A stretch of DNA of 64,000 nucleotides from Bifidobacterium italicum (GTDB lineage Bacteria > Actinomycetota > Actinomycetes > Actinomycetales > Bifidobacteriaceae). The notes beneath the pieces were generated by a model. That model searched no databases, had not been told where the DNA came from, and saw only the letters and a list, made by a program, of their open reading frames with translations. Of the stretch, positions 39,044 through 49,890 are shown piece by piece; positions within the stretch are counted from its first letter, which is position 1; the number at the start of each line of letters is the position of its first letter. The stretch spans positions 1-64,000 of the forward strand of contig NZ_MVOG01000005.1 of assembly GCF_002286915.1 (NCBI RefSeq), given 5' to 3'. Position numbers and translations under genes: made by a program.

Positions 39044-40312
39044 GTGTTCAGATATCTCGGGTATTTCAGTCAGTCGTTCATGCTCGCCGTCATGCTGTGG
39101 CCGTTCGTGTCCTTCCTGCTGACGTTGCCGATCGTCGCGATCATCTACCACCGCAACCATCGGCTGAGCTTCATGAGCGCCTTCAGCGCCTACGTGGCCG
39201 TGCTCTACGCGCTCGGCCTCATCGCGTTCACGATGTACCCGATGCCCGATGATCCGACCGCCTACTGCCGCACCCACCATCTGGGACCGCAGCTCGACCT
39301 GCTGCGCTTCATCCAGGACGCGCAGAGCGGCCTGTCCGGCGTGCTGCAGCTCGTCATGAACGTCGTGCTGTTCCTGCCGCTCGGCTTCATGCTCGGCCGC
39401 TGGGCCGGCTGGAGGTTCTGGCAGACCGCCGGCACCGGCCTCGCCTGCTCGATCTTCATCGAGACGACGCAGCTCACCGGCATCTGGGGCCTCTACCCCT
39501 GCGCCTACCGCTACTTCGACGTCGACGACATGCTGACGAACACGATCGGCGCGATGCTCGGCTACGTCCTCGCCGTCCTTTACACGAAGCTCGTGCCCAG
39601 GCGCGTGAAACAGACCGGCGGCGTCAACACGCATCCGGGCTTCATCCACCGTGCGGTCGCGCTCGCGATCGACGTCATCATCATGGACGTCATCCTGTAT
39701 GCGCTCGTGCTGCTGCTCACCTATGTGTTCTACAAGTGCGCGGTCGCGCTCGACGACACGCACTATGCGGTCGGTGCGCTGCTCATCTCGAGCGACAGCG
39801 TGCGCTGGGTGCCCGGCATCCTCGCCGGCGCCCTGTTCCTGGTCTTCGAAGTGTGGCGTCCGTGGCGTCATGACGGCCGCACGCTCGGCGGCGCGTACAC
39901 GCGCATGACGATCGAGACGACGTCGCGTACCGGCTGGCGTCGCATGCTGTTCTACGCCGTCCGCACGCTTGTGCTCGGCGCCTGGTTCGTCCTGCTCAAC
40001 ACCGGAGCCGACCGCTGGTTCTGGTATCTGACGGCCGCGCTTGTGCTCTGGTGGATCGTCATGCACCGGATGCCGTGGGATCTCGTGCCCGGCGATACGG
40101 CCGTGCCGTCAGCGCATCTGCAGCACGACCACGAACAGCGCGATGACGTGGCACACGTATCCGCCGATCGTGCCCAGATGGAACAGCTCGTGGTAGCCGA
40201 ACCAGCGCGGGAAGGGGTTGGGCTTGCGCAGCGCGAAGCACACGGCTCCGGCGATGTAGCAGGCTCCTCCGCAGATGACGAGAATCGTCGGCACGGGGCC
40301 GATGAACGGTGA
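39044..40312 (+). CDS. VanZ-like / RDD-domain membrane protein
   Basis: About 422-aa polytopic protein. The N-terminal half is VanZ-like (YRYFDVDDMLTNTIGAMLGY is the signature region), and the C-terminal half resembles an RDD domain (HRAVALAIDVIIMDVILYAL). The GTG at 39044 (MFRYLGYFSQ) starts the hydrophobic part; the RBS is weak, so the start is uncertain. Recognisable protein ends near residue ~345 (HRMPWDLVPGD). The last ~77 codons overlap the antisense HlyIII gene and read as its shadow, so the functional end may differ. Function unknown; VanZ relates to glycopeptide tolerance in enterococci. Confidence 0.75.
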   Translation: MFRYLGYFSQSFMLAVMLWPFVSFLLTLPIVAIIYHRNHRLSFMSAFSAYVAVLYALGLIAFTMYPMPDDPTAYCRTHHLGPQLDLLRFIQDAQSGLSGVLQLVMNVVLFLPLGFMLGRWAGWRFWQTAGTGLACSIFIETTQLTGIWGLYPCAYRYFDVDDMLTNTIGAMLGYVLAVLYTKLVPRRVKQTGGVNTHPGFIHRAVALAIDVIIMDVILYALVLLLTYVFYKCAVALDDTHYAVGALLISSDSVRWVPGILAGALFLVFEVWRPWRHDGRTLGGAYTRMTIETTSRTGWRRMLFYAVRTLVLGAWFVLLNTGADRWFWYLTAALVLWWIVMHRMPWDLVPGDTAVPSAHLQHDHEQRDDVAHVSADRAQMEQLVVAEPAREGVGLAQREAHGSGDVAGSSADDENRRHGADER

Positions 40313-40954
40313 CGTCCAGAAGAAGTAGATGATCGTGATCGGCGCGAGCCCGAGGATGATGTAGACGATCGTGAACAGCCAATCGAGGCCGACCGGATAC
40401 AGCAGATGCACGATCGTGCCCACCGCGGCCGTCACCCACAGGATGCCCATGTAGGTCCAGCACAACGGCTTGTTGTTGAGCGCGAACAGGAACGGCGTGC
40501 AGGTGCCGGCGATCACGAGGAAGATGTTCGAATAATCGATGCGGCACAGCACATCGTCGACGCGCTTGGGAAAATGGCCATGCCCGAGATGCAGCGCCGC
40601 GCTGTTGCCGAACAGCAGCATGATCGTGGCGCCGTAGACGCTGATGCCGACCTTCATCCAACCGGCGGGTGCAAGGCAGATGAGGATGACCGACGTGGCG
40701 ATCGAGAACGGGAACGCGACCAGATGGAGCCAGCCGCGCAGCTTCGGCTTCGCGCGCAGGCTCCGCCGGCGCTCGCGCCATTCGCTGAATCTCACGGTGC
40801 GCCGCTTCTGCTCGTTGAGCTTCTTCGCCGTGACCGTCTTCCGCGGACGACGCGGTTCGTCATCGTCCGAGCGTGGGATGTTGTAGATGGGGCGGTGGCT
40901 CTGGGAGACCGCGCGCACCTGATTCCTCCGTTTTCTGCTGTTCTCGCCGACCAT
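40109..40954 (-). CDS. Hemolysin III / PAQR family membrane protein
   Basis: Seven-span HlyIII-like protein of 281 aa if it begins at MVGENSRKRR. Family motifs are HLGHGHFPKRVDDVLCRIDY and the C-terminal FGYHELFHLGTIGGYVCHV, with the conserved metal-binding His residues. The first ~85 residues are a basic cytoplasmic extension not typical of the family. AGGAGG lies almost against this ATG, and two other ATGs exist 12 and 24 bases upstream, so the start is uncertain. Its 3' end overlaps the VanZ gene on the other strand by 204 bp. Confidence 0.82.
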   Translation of the reverse strand: MVGENSRKRRNQVRAVSQSHRPIYNIPRSDDDEPRRPRKTVTAKKLNEQKRRTVRFSEWRERRRSLRAKPKLRGWLHLVAFPFSIATSVILICLAPAGWMKVGISVYGATIMLLFGNSAALHLGHGHFPKRVDDVLCRIDYSNIFLVIAGTCTPFLFALNNKPLCWTYMGILWVTAAVGTIVHLLYPVGLDWLFTIVYIILGLAPITIIYFFWTSPFIGPVPTILVICGGACYIAGAVCFALRKPNPFPRWFGYHELFHLGTIGGYVCHVIALFVVVLQMR

Positions 40955-40986
40955 GCCTCCTAGCATAGGTTCGTGCACGGGAAAAA

Positions 40987-41024
40987 ATGCGCGGCCGTTC
41001 CTCTGACGGGGAACGGCCGCGCAT
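40987..41024 (-). terminator. Terminator of gdhA
   Basis: On the minus strand the 15-bp stem ATGCGCGGCCGTTCC/GGAACGGCCGCGCAT is followed by TTTTTT, 42 bp past the gdhA stop. Confidence 0.85.
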
Positions 41025-41065
41025 ACGGGTGGTTCGCGTATGGATGCGACGCGTCGCGGGCGGTC

Positions 41066-43868
<2,803 letters not shown>

Positions 43869-44402
43869 CGACGACCTCCGTTCGTTGCGTCGTCCGTCGG
43901 CGCGACGACGGCGCACTTGGATGCATGGGACATGGAAGCTTCCTTTCGACGGACGCCCGATGGACGTCAAACCGCGCGGATCCGGGGCCGCCGCCGCGCC
44001 GCCTCGGCAAGCACGGCCGTAAGCGCGACCGATCGCGATGACGAACCCGGCGCCCCGATCGAGTCGGTGGCGTCATGCAGAGCGGCGTCGCTATTGTAGG
44101 CGCGCAGGGGGCGTCGGCGACCGTGCTGTTCGCGATGCGCCTGACACGGCAGTCGCCGTCGCGCGATCCGGCGCCGGCGGATTCATGAATCCGGGATTGT
44201 TGCGTACATCGGCGACAATGCGCGCAACGCGGAAGTCGGCGGCGATTCCGCCGATATGGACATGTTCCCGTGGTCGAGTCGCCTACTATGGCAGTACGTG
44301 GTCGTCATTGCGCCGATTCCCGCCCTTCCCCGCGTCGTGAGGCGGGGCGCCGACGGATGTCCGGCCATCACCCGTCGGAACACTGAAAAAGGAGTCAGCA
44401 TC
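43869..44402. promoter_or_regulatory. Divergent MFS/mscL intergenic region
   Basis: No gene is supported in this 534-bp gap; open frames on the plus strand are antisense-type artefacts. It contains a perfect 14-bp palindrome, GGATTCATGAATCC, at 44179-44192, and the mscL RBS AAAAAGGAG just before 44403. Promoters are not recognisable. Confidence 0.4.
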
Positions 44403-44888
44403 ATGTTGGACGGATTCAAGAAATTCATTGCGCGCGGCAATATGGTCGACATGGCTGTCGGTGTCGTCATGGGCGCCGCGGTCACGGGCGTCGTCAACGC
44501 GCTCGTGGACAGCATCATCAATCCGCTCGTCGCCGCCATCTTCGGCAAGCCGGACCTGAGCAAGACATGGAACTGGACGATCACCAACTGGGCCGGCGAG
44601 AACTCGGTCATCTCCTTCGGCGCCGTGCTCAACGCGCTGCTCAACTTCCTGATCATCGCCATCGCCGTCTACTTCTGCATCGTCGTGCCGATCAACAAGC
44701 TGCGCGACATGAGCGAGAAGGCGATGGCGAAGGTGAAGAAGAACGACGAGGACGTCGCCGCCTCCGAGCCCGACCTGAGCCCCGAAGAGCAGACGGTCAT
44801 CCTGCTGCAGGACATCCGCAACTCGCTCGCCGCGCAGCAGAACGCCGGCACCGCCGCCACGTCCACGGCAGCGGCCGAAACCAAGTAA
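44403..44888 (+). CDS. mscL: Large-conductance mechanosensitive channel
   Basis: 161-aa MscL, the pentameric emergency valve opened by membrane tension at osmotic downshift. The N-terminal amphipathic helix and span 1 read MLDGFKKFIARGNMVDMAVG and VVMGAAVTGVVNALV. A periplasmic loop and second span FGAVLNALLNFLIIAIAVYF follow. The C-terminal bundle (LSPEEQTVILLQDIRNSLA) is present, with a ~20-residue Ala/Thr tail. AAGGAG lies ten bases before the ATG. Confidence 0.96.
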   Translation: MLDGFKKFIARGNMVDMAVGVVMGAAVTGVVNALVDSIINPLVAAIFGKPDLSKTWNWTITNWAGENSVISFGAVLNALLNFLIIAIAVYFCIVVPINKLRDMSEKAMAKVKKNDEDVAASEPDLSPEEQTVILLQDIRNSLAAQQNAGTAATSTAAAETK

Positions 44889-44930
44889 CTGCCGCTTTTT
44901 CGCCGTACAGGCCGCATATGCGGCCGCATT

Positions 44931-44969
44931 GCATGGGCAGGCGCCCCGAACGCGGGCGCCTGCCCATGC
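44931..44969. terminator. Terminator after mscL
   Basis: A 16-bp stem GCATGGGCAGGCGCCC with its complement and loop CGAACGC, between convergent mscL and the DUF2207 gene. Confidence 0.6.
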
Positions 44970-45021
44970 CATATCCCTGATGCGGCCGATCGCCGCGCGA
45001 GGCCGGGGGAGGGAGGCGCGG

Positions 45022-47247
45022 TCAGCGACCGCCGAACGATCCGCCGCCGGCGCCGCCACCGCCACCGCCACCGCCGAAACCGCTGCCCGACGATGATCCA
45101 CCGCCTGAGGCCGCCGACATCATCGATGAGAAATTGGAACCCATCTGCGCGCCGAAATCAAAGAACGACGCGCCGCCGACGCTTGCGCCGCCATCGTTCG
45201 TGAACGCGGCGCCGGACGTCGTCGTGCACATCGACCAGTAGAGGACCGGGGCCATGTCGGCGTGGGCGTCGAGCCATGCGGCGTCGCGCAATTCGGCGGC
45301 GGCGCTCGCGAACTGCGCGACGACGTCCTTCGAAATGCCGAAGGCGGTCGCATAGACCAGATACTCGCCCCACAACGTCACATCGAGCATCGTACGGTCC
45401 TGGAAATGGCTGAAATCAAGCAGATAGCGCGCCAACCCCTCCACCTGGCCGGCGACTTTCGCACCCTGCGGATCAAGCGTGTACTTCGGCGCGCGGATCA
45501 GCGGGAACAGCGTCAACGCCAACGCGGCGCAGGCGACGATGCCGGTGAACACGACCTCTCCGACGCCGAAGCACAGCAGCACGCAGACGAACAGCAGCGA
45601 CGCGATCGCGCCGGCGCCCCACCAGTGCAGCGCGCGATCGGACACCTTGACGGCATGCACATGCTGCAGTTCGCCGCGGCAGGTCTGCGTGAACTGCTGG
45701 AAACGCTTGCGCGCCTGCTTCCATTTACGCACCGCCTTGTTCATCTGCTTCGTGTCGAAGACGTTGCTCCCCGTCCGCTCGCCGATCTCCACCAGGATGT
45801 CGAGCAGCGCCCGTTCTGACGCGCACAGCCGCGTCGTGTAGGGGTCACGCTGGTCGAAGGCGGCGGGCAGCAGCACGAAGGTGCACCGTTTCATCGCCTT
45901 GCTCCGATGCTCCTCGTCGAGCGCGTTGAGCCGTGCCATTGCCATCGACGGCGTCGCCGACGTCAGGTCGAGCGGCGGTCGCCCGTCCTCGCCGTTGTAC
46001 AGCGAGACCTTGCCGGGGAAGACGGCGATGATGCGCTTGTTGACGAGCGCCATCAGCGTGGCCGCCATCGCAGGCGCCGTCGCGGCCTCGCCGTTGCCGT
46101 AGTCGACGACGATGTTGTACAGCCGCGCCGCCGCGCCCGGGCTGATCGCCGGCGCGCCGCGCCAGTATTCGATCGGACCGCGGTAGCGGATGCCGCGCAG
46201 GATGCGCAGGCATTGCAGAACCATCATGACGACGCAGACGAGCCACAGCGCGCCGCCGATGGCGATGCCGGCGATCGTGAGCCGGGCGTCGCGTGTGCGT
46301 CTGCTGTCCCAGTCGGCGCGCGCCTGCGCTTCGGCGGCGATCGTCGCGTCCTTCGTCGCCGTGTCCGCCATGCGCATGACGTACGGCGTGACATCGTTCG
46401 CGGTCATGCTCAGATAGTCGACGTACATGCGCGAGCGGACGTCGTGCGCGCGGAACTCGAAACCGTCGTCGATGCGACCGATCGACGAATCAGGACCCTC
46501 GAAATGCAGCCAAGCCCATGAATTCGCGTCATCGAGCGGCTGCGGGTAGTGGATGCGTGCGGTGAGCGTGCCGATCGGCACCGAGTTGTCCTTCGATACG
46601 GGCTCCCACTGGAACTTCGTGACGTCGTCGTAGGAGGTCGCAACGTTGTCGAAGGTCATCTCGACGCGGAAACGCATGCTCGACGCGCGTTTCGTCTCCG
46701 GGATGTTCCAGCCGATCTCCACCGTCTGCCTATGCGGATCGGCCACGTTGTCGGTCGGTGCGATCGATGTGTACCCGGTCAGCGGCGACTGCTTCGACTT
46801 CGGATTCTCGACGTTCGCGATGTACCAAGTGCCGGCGTGCTCGCTGTTCCAGCCGTGGGCGCGGCGCACGTCCTTCGGCTGCACGATGTCGCCCTGCGTG
46901 TAGATGTCGCCGGTGTCGAGATGCTCCACCGATATGCCGCTGATGCCGGTCAGCTGGTTGGAGTCGAGCGTGTAGCGCTGGTAGATCTGACGCCACGGCT
47001 TGTGGTTCTTCTGCTTGTCGAGCCGCACGTCGACCGTCTCGACGATGCGCAGGCTGCCGTCGTCCTGCACGGTGACGTCGTAGTCGAGCGTGCGGTAGGC
47101 CATGCGCGCGTCACGGCCGCTGTTCGCGATACCGGCGAGGATGACGGTGCCGGCGAAACCGAGGAGGAGGGCGGTGAGGATCGTCGTGACGACGGCCAGC
47201 AGAAGATTGTGCTTGCATGACCGCCGGGAATGTGTGCTGCTGCTCAT
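45022..47247 (-). CDS. DUF2207 domain-containing membrane protein
   Basis: 741-aa protein. An N-terminal span (LLLAVVTTILTALLLGFAGT) is followed by the extracytoplasmic DUF2207 region (YRTLDYDVTVQDDGSLRIVE). A span near residue 330 (LTIAGIAIGGALWLVCVVMM) and two more around 560-600 follow. It ends in a Gly/Ser tail (GGGGGGGGAGGGSFGGR), diagnostic of this family (YlaN/TPM-like glycine tails). The function is unknown. The start ATG at 47247 is supported by the signal-anchor. Its upstream region is filled by 93-bp repeats shared with the divergent gene. Confidence 0.85.
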   Translation of the reverse strand: MSSSTHSRRSCKHNLLLAVVTTILTALLLGFAGTVILAGIANSGRDARMAYRTLDYDVTVQDDGSLRIVETVDVRLDKQKNHKPWRQIYQRYTLDSNQLTGISGISVEHLDTGDIYTQGDIVQPKDVRRAHGWNSEHAGTWYIANVENPKSKQSPLTGYTSIAPTDNVADPHRQTVEIGWNIPETKRASSMRFRVEMTFDNVATSYDDVTKFQWEPVSKDNSVPIGTLTARIHYPQPLDDANSWAWLHFEGPDSSIGRIDDGFEFRAHDVRSRMYVDYLSMTANDVTPYVMRMADTATKDATIAAEAQARADWDSRRTRDARLTIAGIAIGGALWLVCVVMMVLQCLRILRGIRYRGPIEYWRGAPAISPGAAARLYNIVVDYGNGEAATAPAMAATLMALVNKRIIAVFPGKVSLYNGEDGRPPLDLTSATPSMAMARLNALDEEHRSKAMKRCTFVLLPAAFDQRDPYTTRLCASERALLDILVEIGERTGSNVFDTKQMNKAVRKWKQARKRFQQFTQTCRGELQHVHAVKVSDRALHWWGAGAIASLLFVCVLLCFGVGEVVFTGIVACAALALTLFPLIRAPKYTLDPQGAKVAGQVEGLARYLLDFSHFQDRTMLDVTLWGEYLVYATAFGISKDVVAQFASAAAELRDAAWLDAHADMAPVLYWSMCTTTSGAAFTNDGGASVGGASFFDFGAQMGSNFSSMMSAASGGGSSSGSGFGGGGGGGGAGGGSFGGR

Positions 47248-47402
47248 GATGGTTGCCGGCGCCTTTCTTGGGTATGCATGCCCGGCCTCTGCTCGTGTGG
47301 ACGTTCGATGTTGTAAATGATGAAGATTGTGGCATACGGGGGAGCGGAGCGCGGCTGCAAGTCCATCTCCTGAGAATGCCGTTGTAGGCGCAAGGTGGTC
47401 GC

Positions 47403-47745
47403 GTGGGTCGATTTGTCGGGAGGTTCGACGGATTGGGTCGGAGATGGGGTCTTTTGCGGGTGGGCTCGTCGGGTTGGCCGACGAGTTGGGACGCAGTGGG
47501 TCGGTTTGTCGGACGGTTCGACGGAATGGCCCGGAGATGGGCTTGGTTGTGGGTGGATTCGTCGGCGGTGTCGATGGGCTGGGACGCAGTGGGTCGGTTC
47601 ATCGGGAGGTTCGACGGATTGGGTCGGAGATGGGGTCTTTTGCGGGTCGGTTCGTCGATGGTGCCGATGAGTTGGGACGCGGACAGACCGGTCCGTGGGT
47701 GGAATCGTCGAGGTGGTCGATGAAGTGGGACGGAGACGGATGGGA
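47403..47745. repeat. 93-bp tandem repeats (minisatellite)
   Basis: Units start at 47403, 47496 and 47589 (period exactly 93 bp), each beginning GTGGGTCG and containing GGTTCGACGGA(A/T)TGG, with a decayed fourth unit from ~47682. Units 1 and 3 are the most alike. Because 93 is divisible by three, several frames stay open, but their products have no resemblance to proteins. It fills most of the gap between the divergent DUF2207 and zinc-ribbon genes. Confidence 0.85.
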
Positions 47746-47844
47746 CGGCGGAGGCTTGATGGGTTGGAACGGCGGTATATTGGCGGGAAGGAGCGGAGGC
47801 TGTCGTGGTGAGCAGGCCGCGAACGGATAGGGAAGGGGACAAGG

Positions 47845-49185
47845 ATGGTGCAGTCGGAATGGGAATCGTGTCCGAATTGCGGCATGAACGTCTCGGCGGA
47901 TGCCGCAGTCTGCACGAATTGCGGGATGCCGCTTGAGGATGCGCCGATGCCGGATCGGACGCGTGTCGCGACGGGCATGACGTCCTTCATGGATGAGACG
48001 GCGACCTTCGTGCCGTCGGTGCCGCCTGCACCGTCGGCGCCGCCCGCACAGTCCACGCCGGCCACACAGTCCGCGCCGCCAGTCGTGAATGTGCCGGCCC
48101 CGGCGCCGCAACCTGAACCGCCTCATGACGGTCGGCATGCGCGTGGCGCCGGAAAGGCCGTCATCATCACGGCGATCATCGCGGCCGTCGTCATCGTCAT
48201 CGGGACGGTCGGCGGTTTCATCTGGAATCGGCGGCATCAATCGGAATTGTCGCAAGCACGCGAGTCCTGCAACGCCGCCGTGCGGGAACTCGAGGACCAG
48301 TATGCGGCCGCACAACGGGAAGTCGATGAGGCGCATGAACTGGAAACGTTGTCGGCAGATGATGTGGCAGACGAGGATACGGTCAAGGAACTCAAGGATG
48401 CAATCGATCGCTATCACAAGCTCTCCGGAGACAAAATCGGCCTGACCTGCGCGGCGGACGCGCATAAGGACGTGCTCGACTACGTGACGCAGCAGGCGCG
48501 TTCGCGCGCCGACGCACAGCGCAAGGATGCGCAGGCCGTCGCCCAGGCGGCCGAGGCGGTGAAGGCGTCGCGCAAGGCGCAGCAGAAAGCCGATGAGCAA
48601 GCCGCCGATGCAGCCGCCGAGGAGAAGCGAGAGGAGGAGCGGCAGGCGGCCGAAGAGGAGGCGCGCAAGGCGCAGCGGACGAACGACGATCAGGAATCGA
48701 CGACTTCGTCTACGCGCGCAGACGGCGAGAACATCGACGGGGATTGGCTGTCCTATCCGAAGGACGGCAAGCGGGAATACATCAACGCGCGCTACGGATT
48801 CGGCGTGCGGATCCCCGAGGATTTCGCGATCGTGACGCCCGCCCCGGACAACGGAGCCGGCCGGACGTTCGTGAACAAGGATCTGGACATGCGCATCACC
48901 GTCAGCGCGATGCATAACACTCTGGACACGACGCCGCAGCAGCAGCTCGCGATGTACAAGAGCGAGCATGACGTCAGCTACAGTCTTGTCAAAGGCGACG
49001 TCATGGTCGCCACCTGGGCGCAGGACGGCGATGTGCATTACGTGAGGGAGGTCATCGGGGAGAAGGCCATCAGCATGATCGAACTAACGTATCCGGAGAC
49101 CAACCATGCCTCATGCGACCCGATTCTGGAGGAGACGGCGCCGACGCTGACGGCACCGTATGCCCGCGGCGGCGCGGACAGATGA
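47845..49185 (+). CDS. Zinc-ribbon, single-span membrane protein with coiled coil
   Basis: 446-aa protein of unknown function. An N-terminal zinc ribbon (Cys9, 12, 23, 26) faces the cytoplasm. A Pro/Ala linker leads to one span at ~residues 104-127 (AVIITAIIAAVVIVIGTVGG). Outside lie an Ala/Glu/Gln/Lys-rich helical segment (residues ~140-290, likely coiled coil) and a ~140-residue C-terminal domain (YINARYGFGVRIPEDFAIVT ...) that looks like a beta-rich lipoprotein-type fold. Less GC-biased than its neighbours. It is divergent from the DUF2207 gene, which is also an envelope protein. Confidence 0.8.
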   Translation: MVQSEWESCPNCGMNVSADAAVCTNCGMPLEDAPMPDRTRVATGMTSFMDETATFVPSVPPAPSAPPAQSTPATQSAPPVVNVPAPAPQPEPPHDGRHARGAGKAVIITAIIAAVVIVIGTVGGFIWNRRHQSELSQARESCNAAVRELEDQYAAAQREVDEAHELETLSADDVADEDTVKELKDAIDRYHKLSGDKIGLTCAADAHKDVLDYVTQQARSRADAQRKDAQAVAQAAEAVKASRKAQQKADEQAADAAAEEKREEERQAAEEEARKAQRTNDDQESTTSSTRADGENIDGDWLSYPKDGKREYINARYGFGVRIPEDFAIVTPAPDNGAGRTFVNKDLDMRITVSAMHNTLDTTPQQQLAMYKSEHDVSYSLVKGDVMVATWAQDGDVHYVREVIGEKAISMIELTYPETNHASCDPILEETAPTLTAPYARGGADR

Positions 49186-49247
49186 GGGTTGCGCGGATAG
49201 GGATGCCGAATACGCATAAAGTGAGGCATAAAGTAAGGATGGACGAT

Positions 49248-49649
49248 ATGGCGATGGATGAAACAACAGCGGTGGTGCGCGAGTTCTTCACCGCGGGATA
49301 TATCGATCACGATTATGACCGTGTAATGGATCTCGTGGCGCAGGACTATGTGGATCACAGTCCTGCTGGAGCGCGCAGCAACGCGGATGCCGTGGGGATC
49401 CTGCGCGTCGTCGAGGGTATGTTCAACGATTTGCGGCTGACGTTTGAGGACGTGTTCGCAGACGGTGCGATGGTGTCCACGCGCATCCGGTATGAGGGCC
49501 GTCAGATCGGCGAATGCTGCGGGGTCGCGCCGACCGGACGCCGGATCGCGTTCGAGGCGCTCGAGAACTTCCGCGTCGTCGACGGGATGATCGTGGAGTC
49601 GTGGGGATATTGGCCCGAAGCGCAGATCGTCGCGATGCTCACCGAGTAG
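49248..49649 (+). CDS. SnoaL-like / ester-cyclase family protein
   Basis: 133-aa alpha+beta barrel protein (NTF2-like). The domain begins VVREFFTAGYIDHDYDRVMD and contains DYVDHSPAGARSN and the RIAFEALENFRVVDG motif typical of SnoaL-like polyketide-cyclase relatives. Start by AAGGA eight bases before 49248 (MAMDETT); an ATG at 49239 is possible. No biosynthetic genes are nearby, so the substrate is unknown. Confidence 0.75.
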   Translation: MAMDETTAVVREFFTAGYIDHDYDRVMDLVAQDYVDHSPAGARSNADAVGILRVVEGMFNDLRLTFEDVFADGAMVSTRIRYEGRQIGECCGVAPTGRRIAFEALENFRVVDGMIVESWGYWPEAQIVAMLTE

Positions 49650-49890
49650 ACGACGGTCGTCGATGCCGGGGCCGTTGGGCGGCATCCGCGCATTGGATAT
49701 CGCTCACAGATTAGCTCCGTGCGCGTCCTGGCTCATGCAGACGCCCATGACGGCGAAGCATAACCGTAACAAAATCAATGGTTACAGGTAATTTCCTCTT
49801 CCTATACCGGAACGCAGCACTACTACAGGACGCGATAATCCATACAGAGGGCATGTACATGCATAAATATGGAATGGATGGGAGAAGGCC

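Noticed and set aside
47327..47830. 167-codon frame through the 93-bp repeats as a repetitive protein
   Set aside because: All frames remain open because the period is a multiple of three; no SD, and no protein-like composition on either strand.
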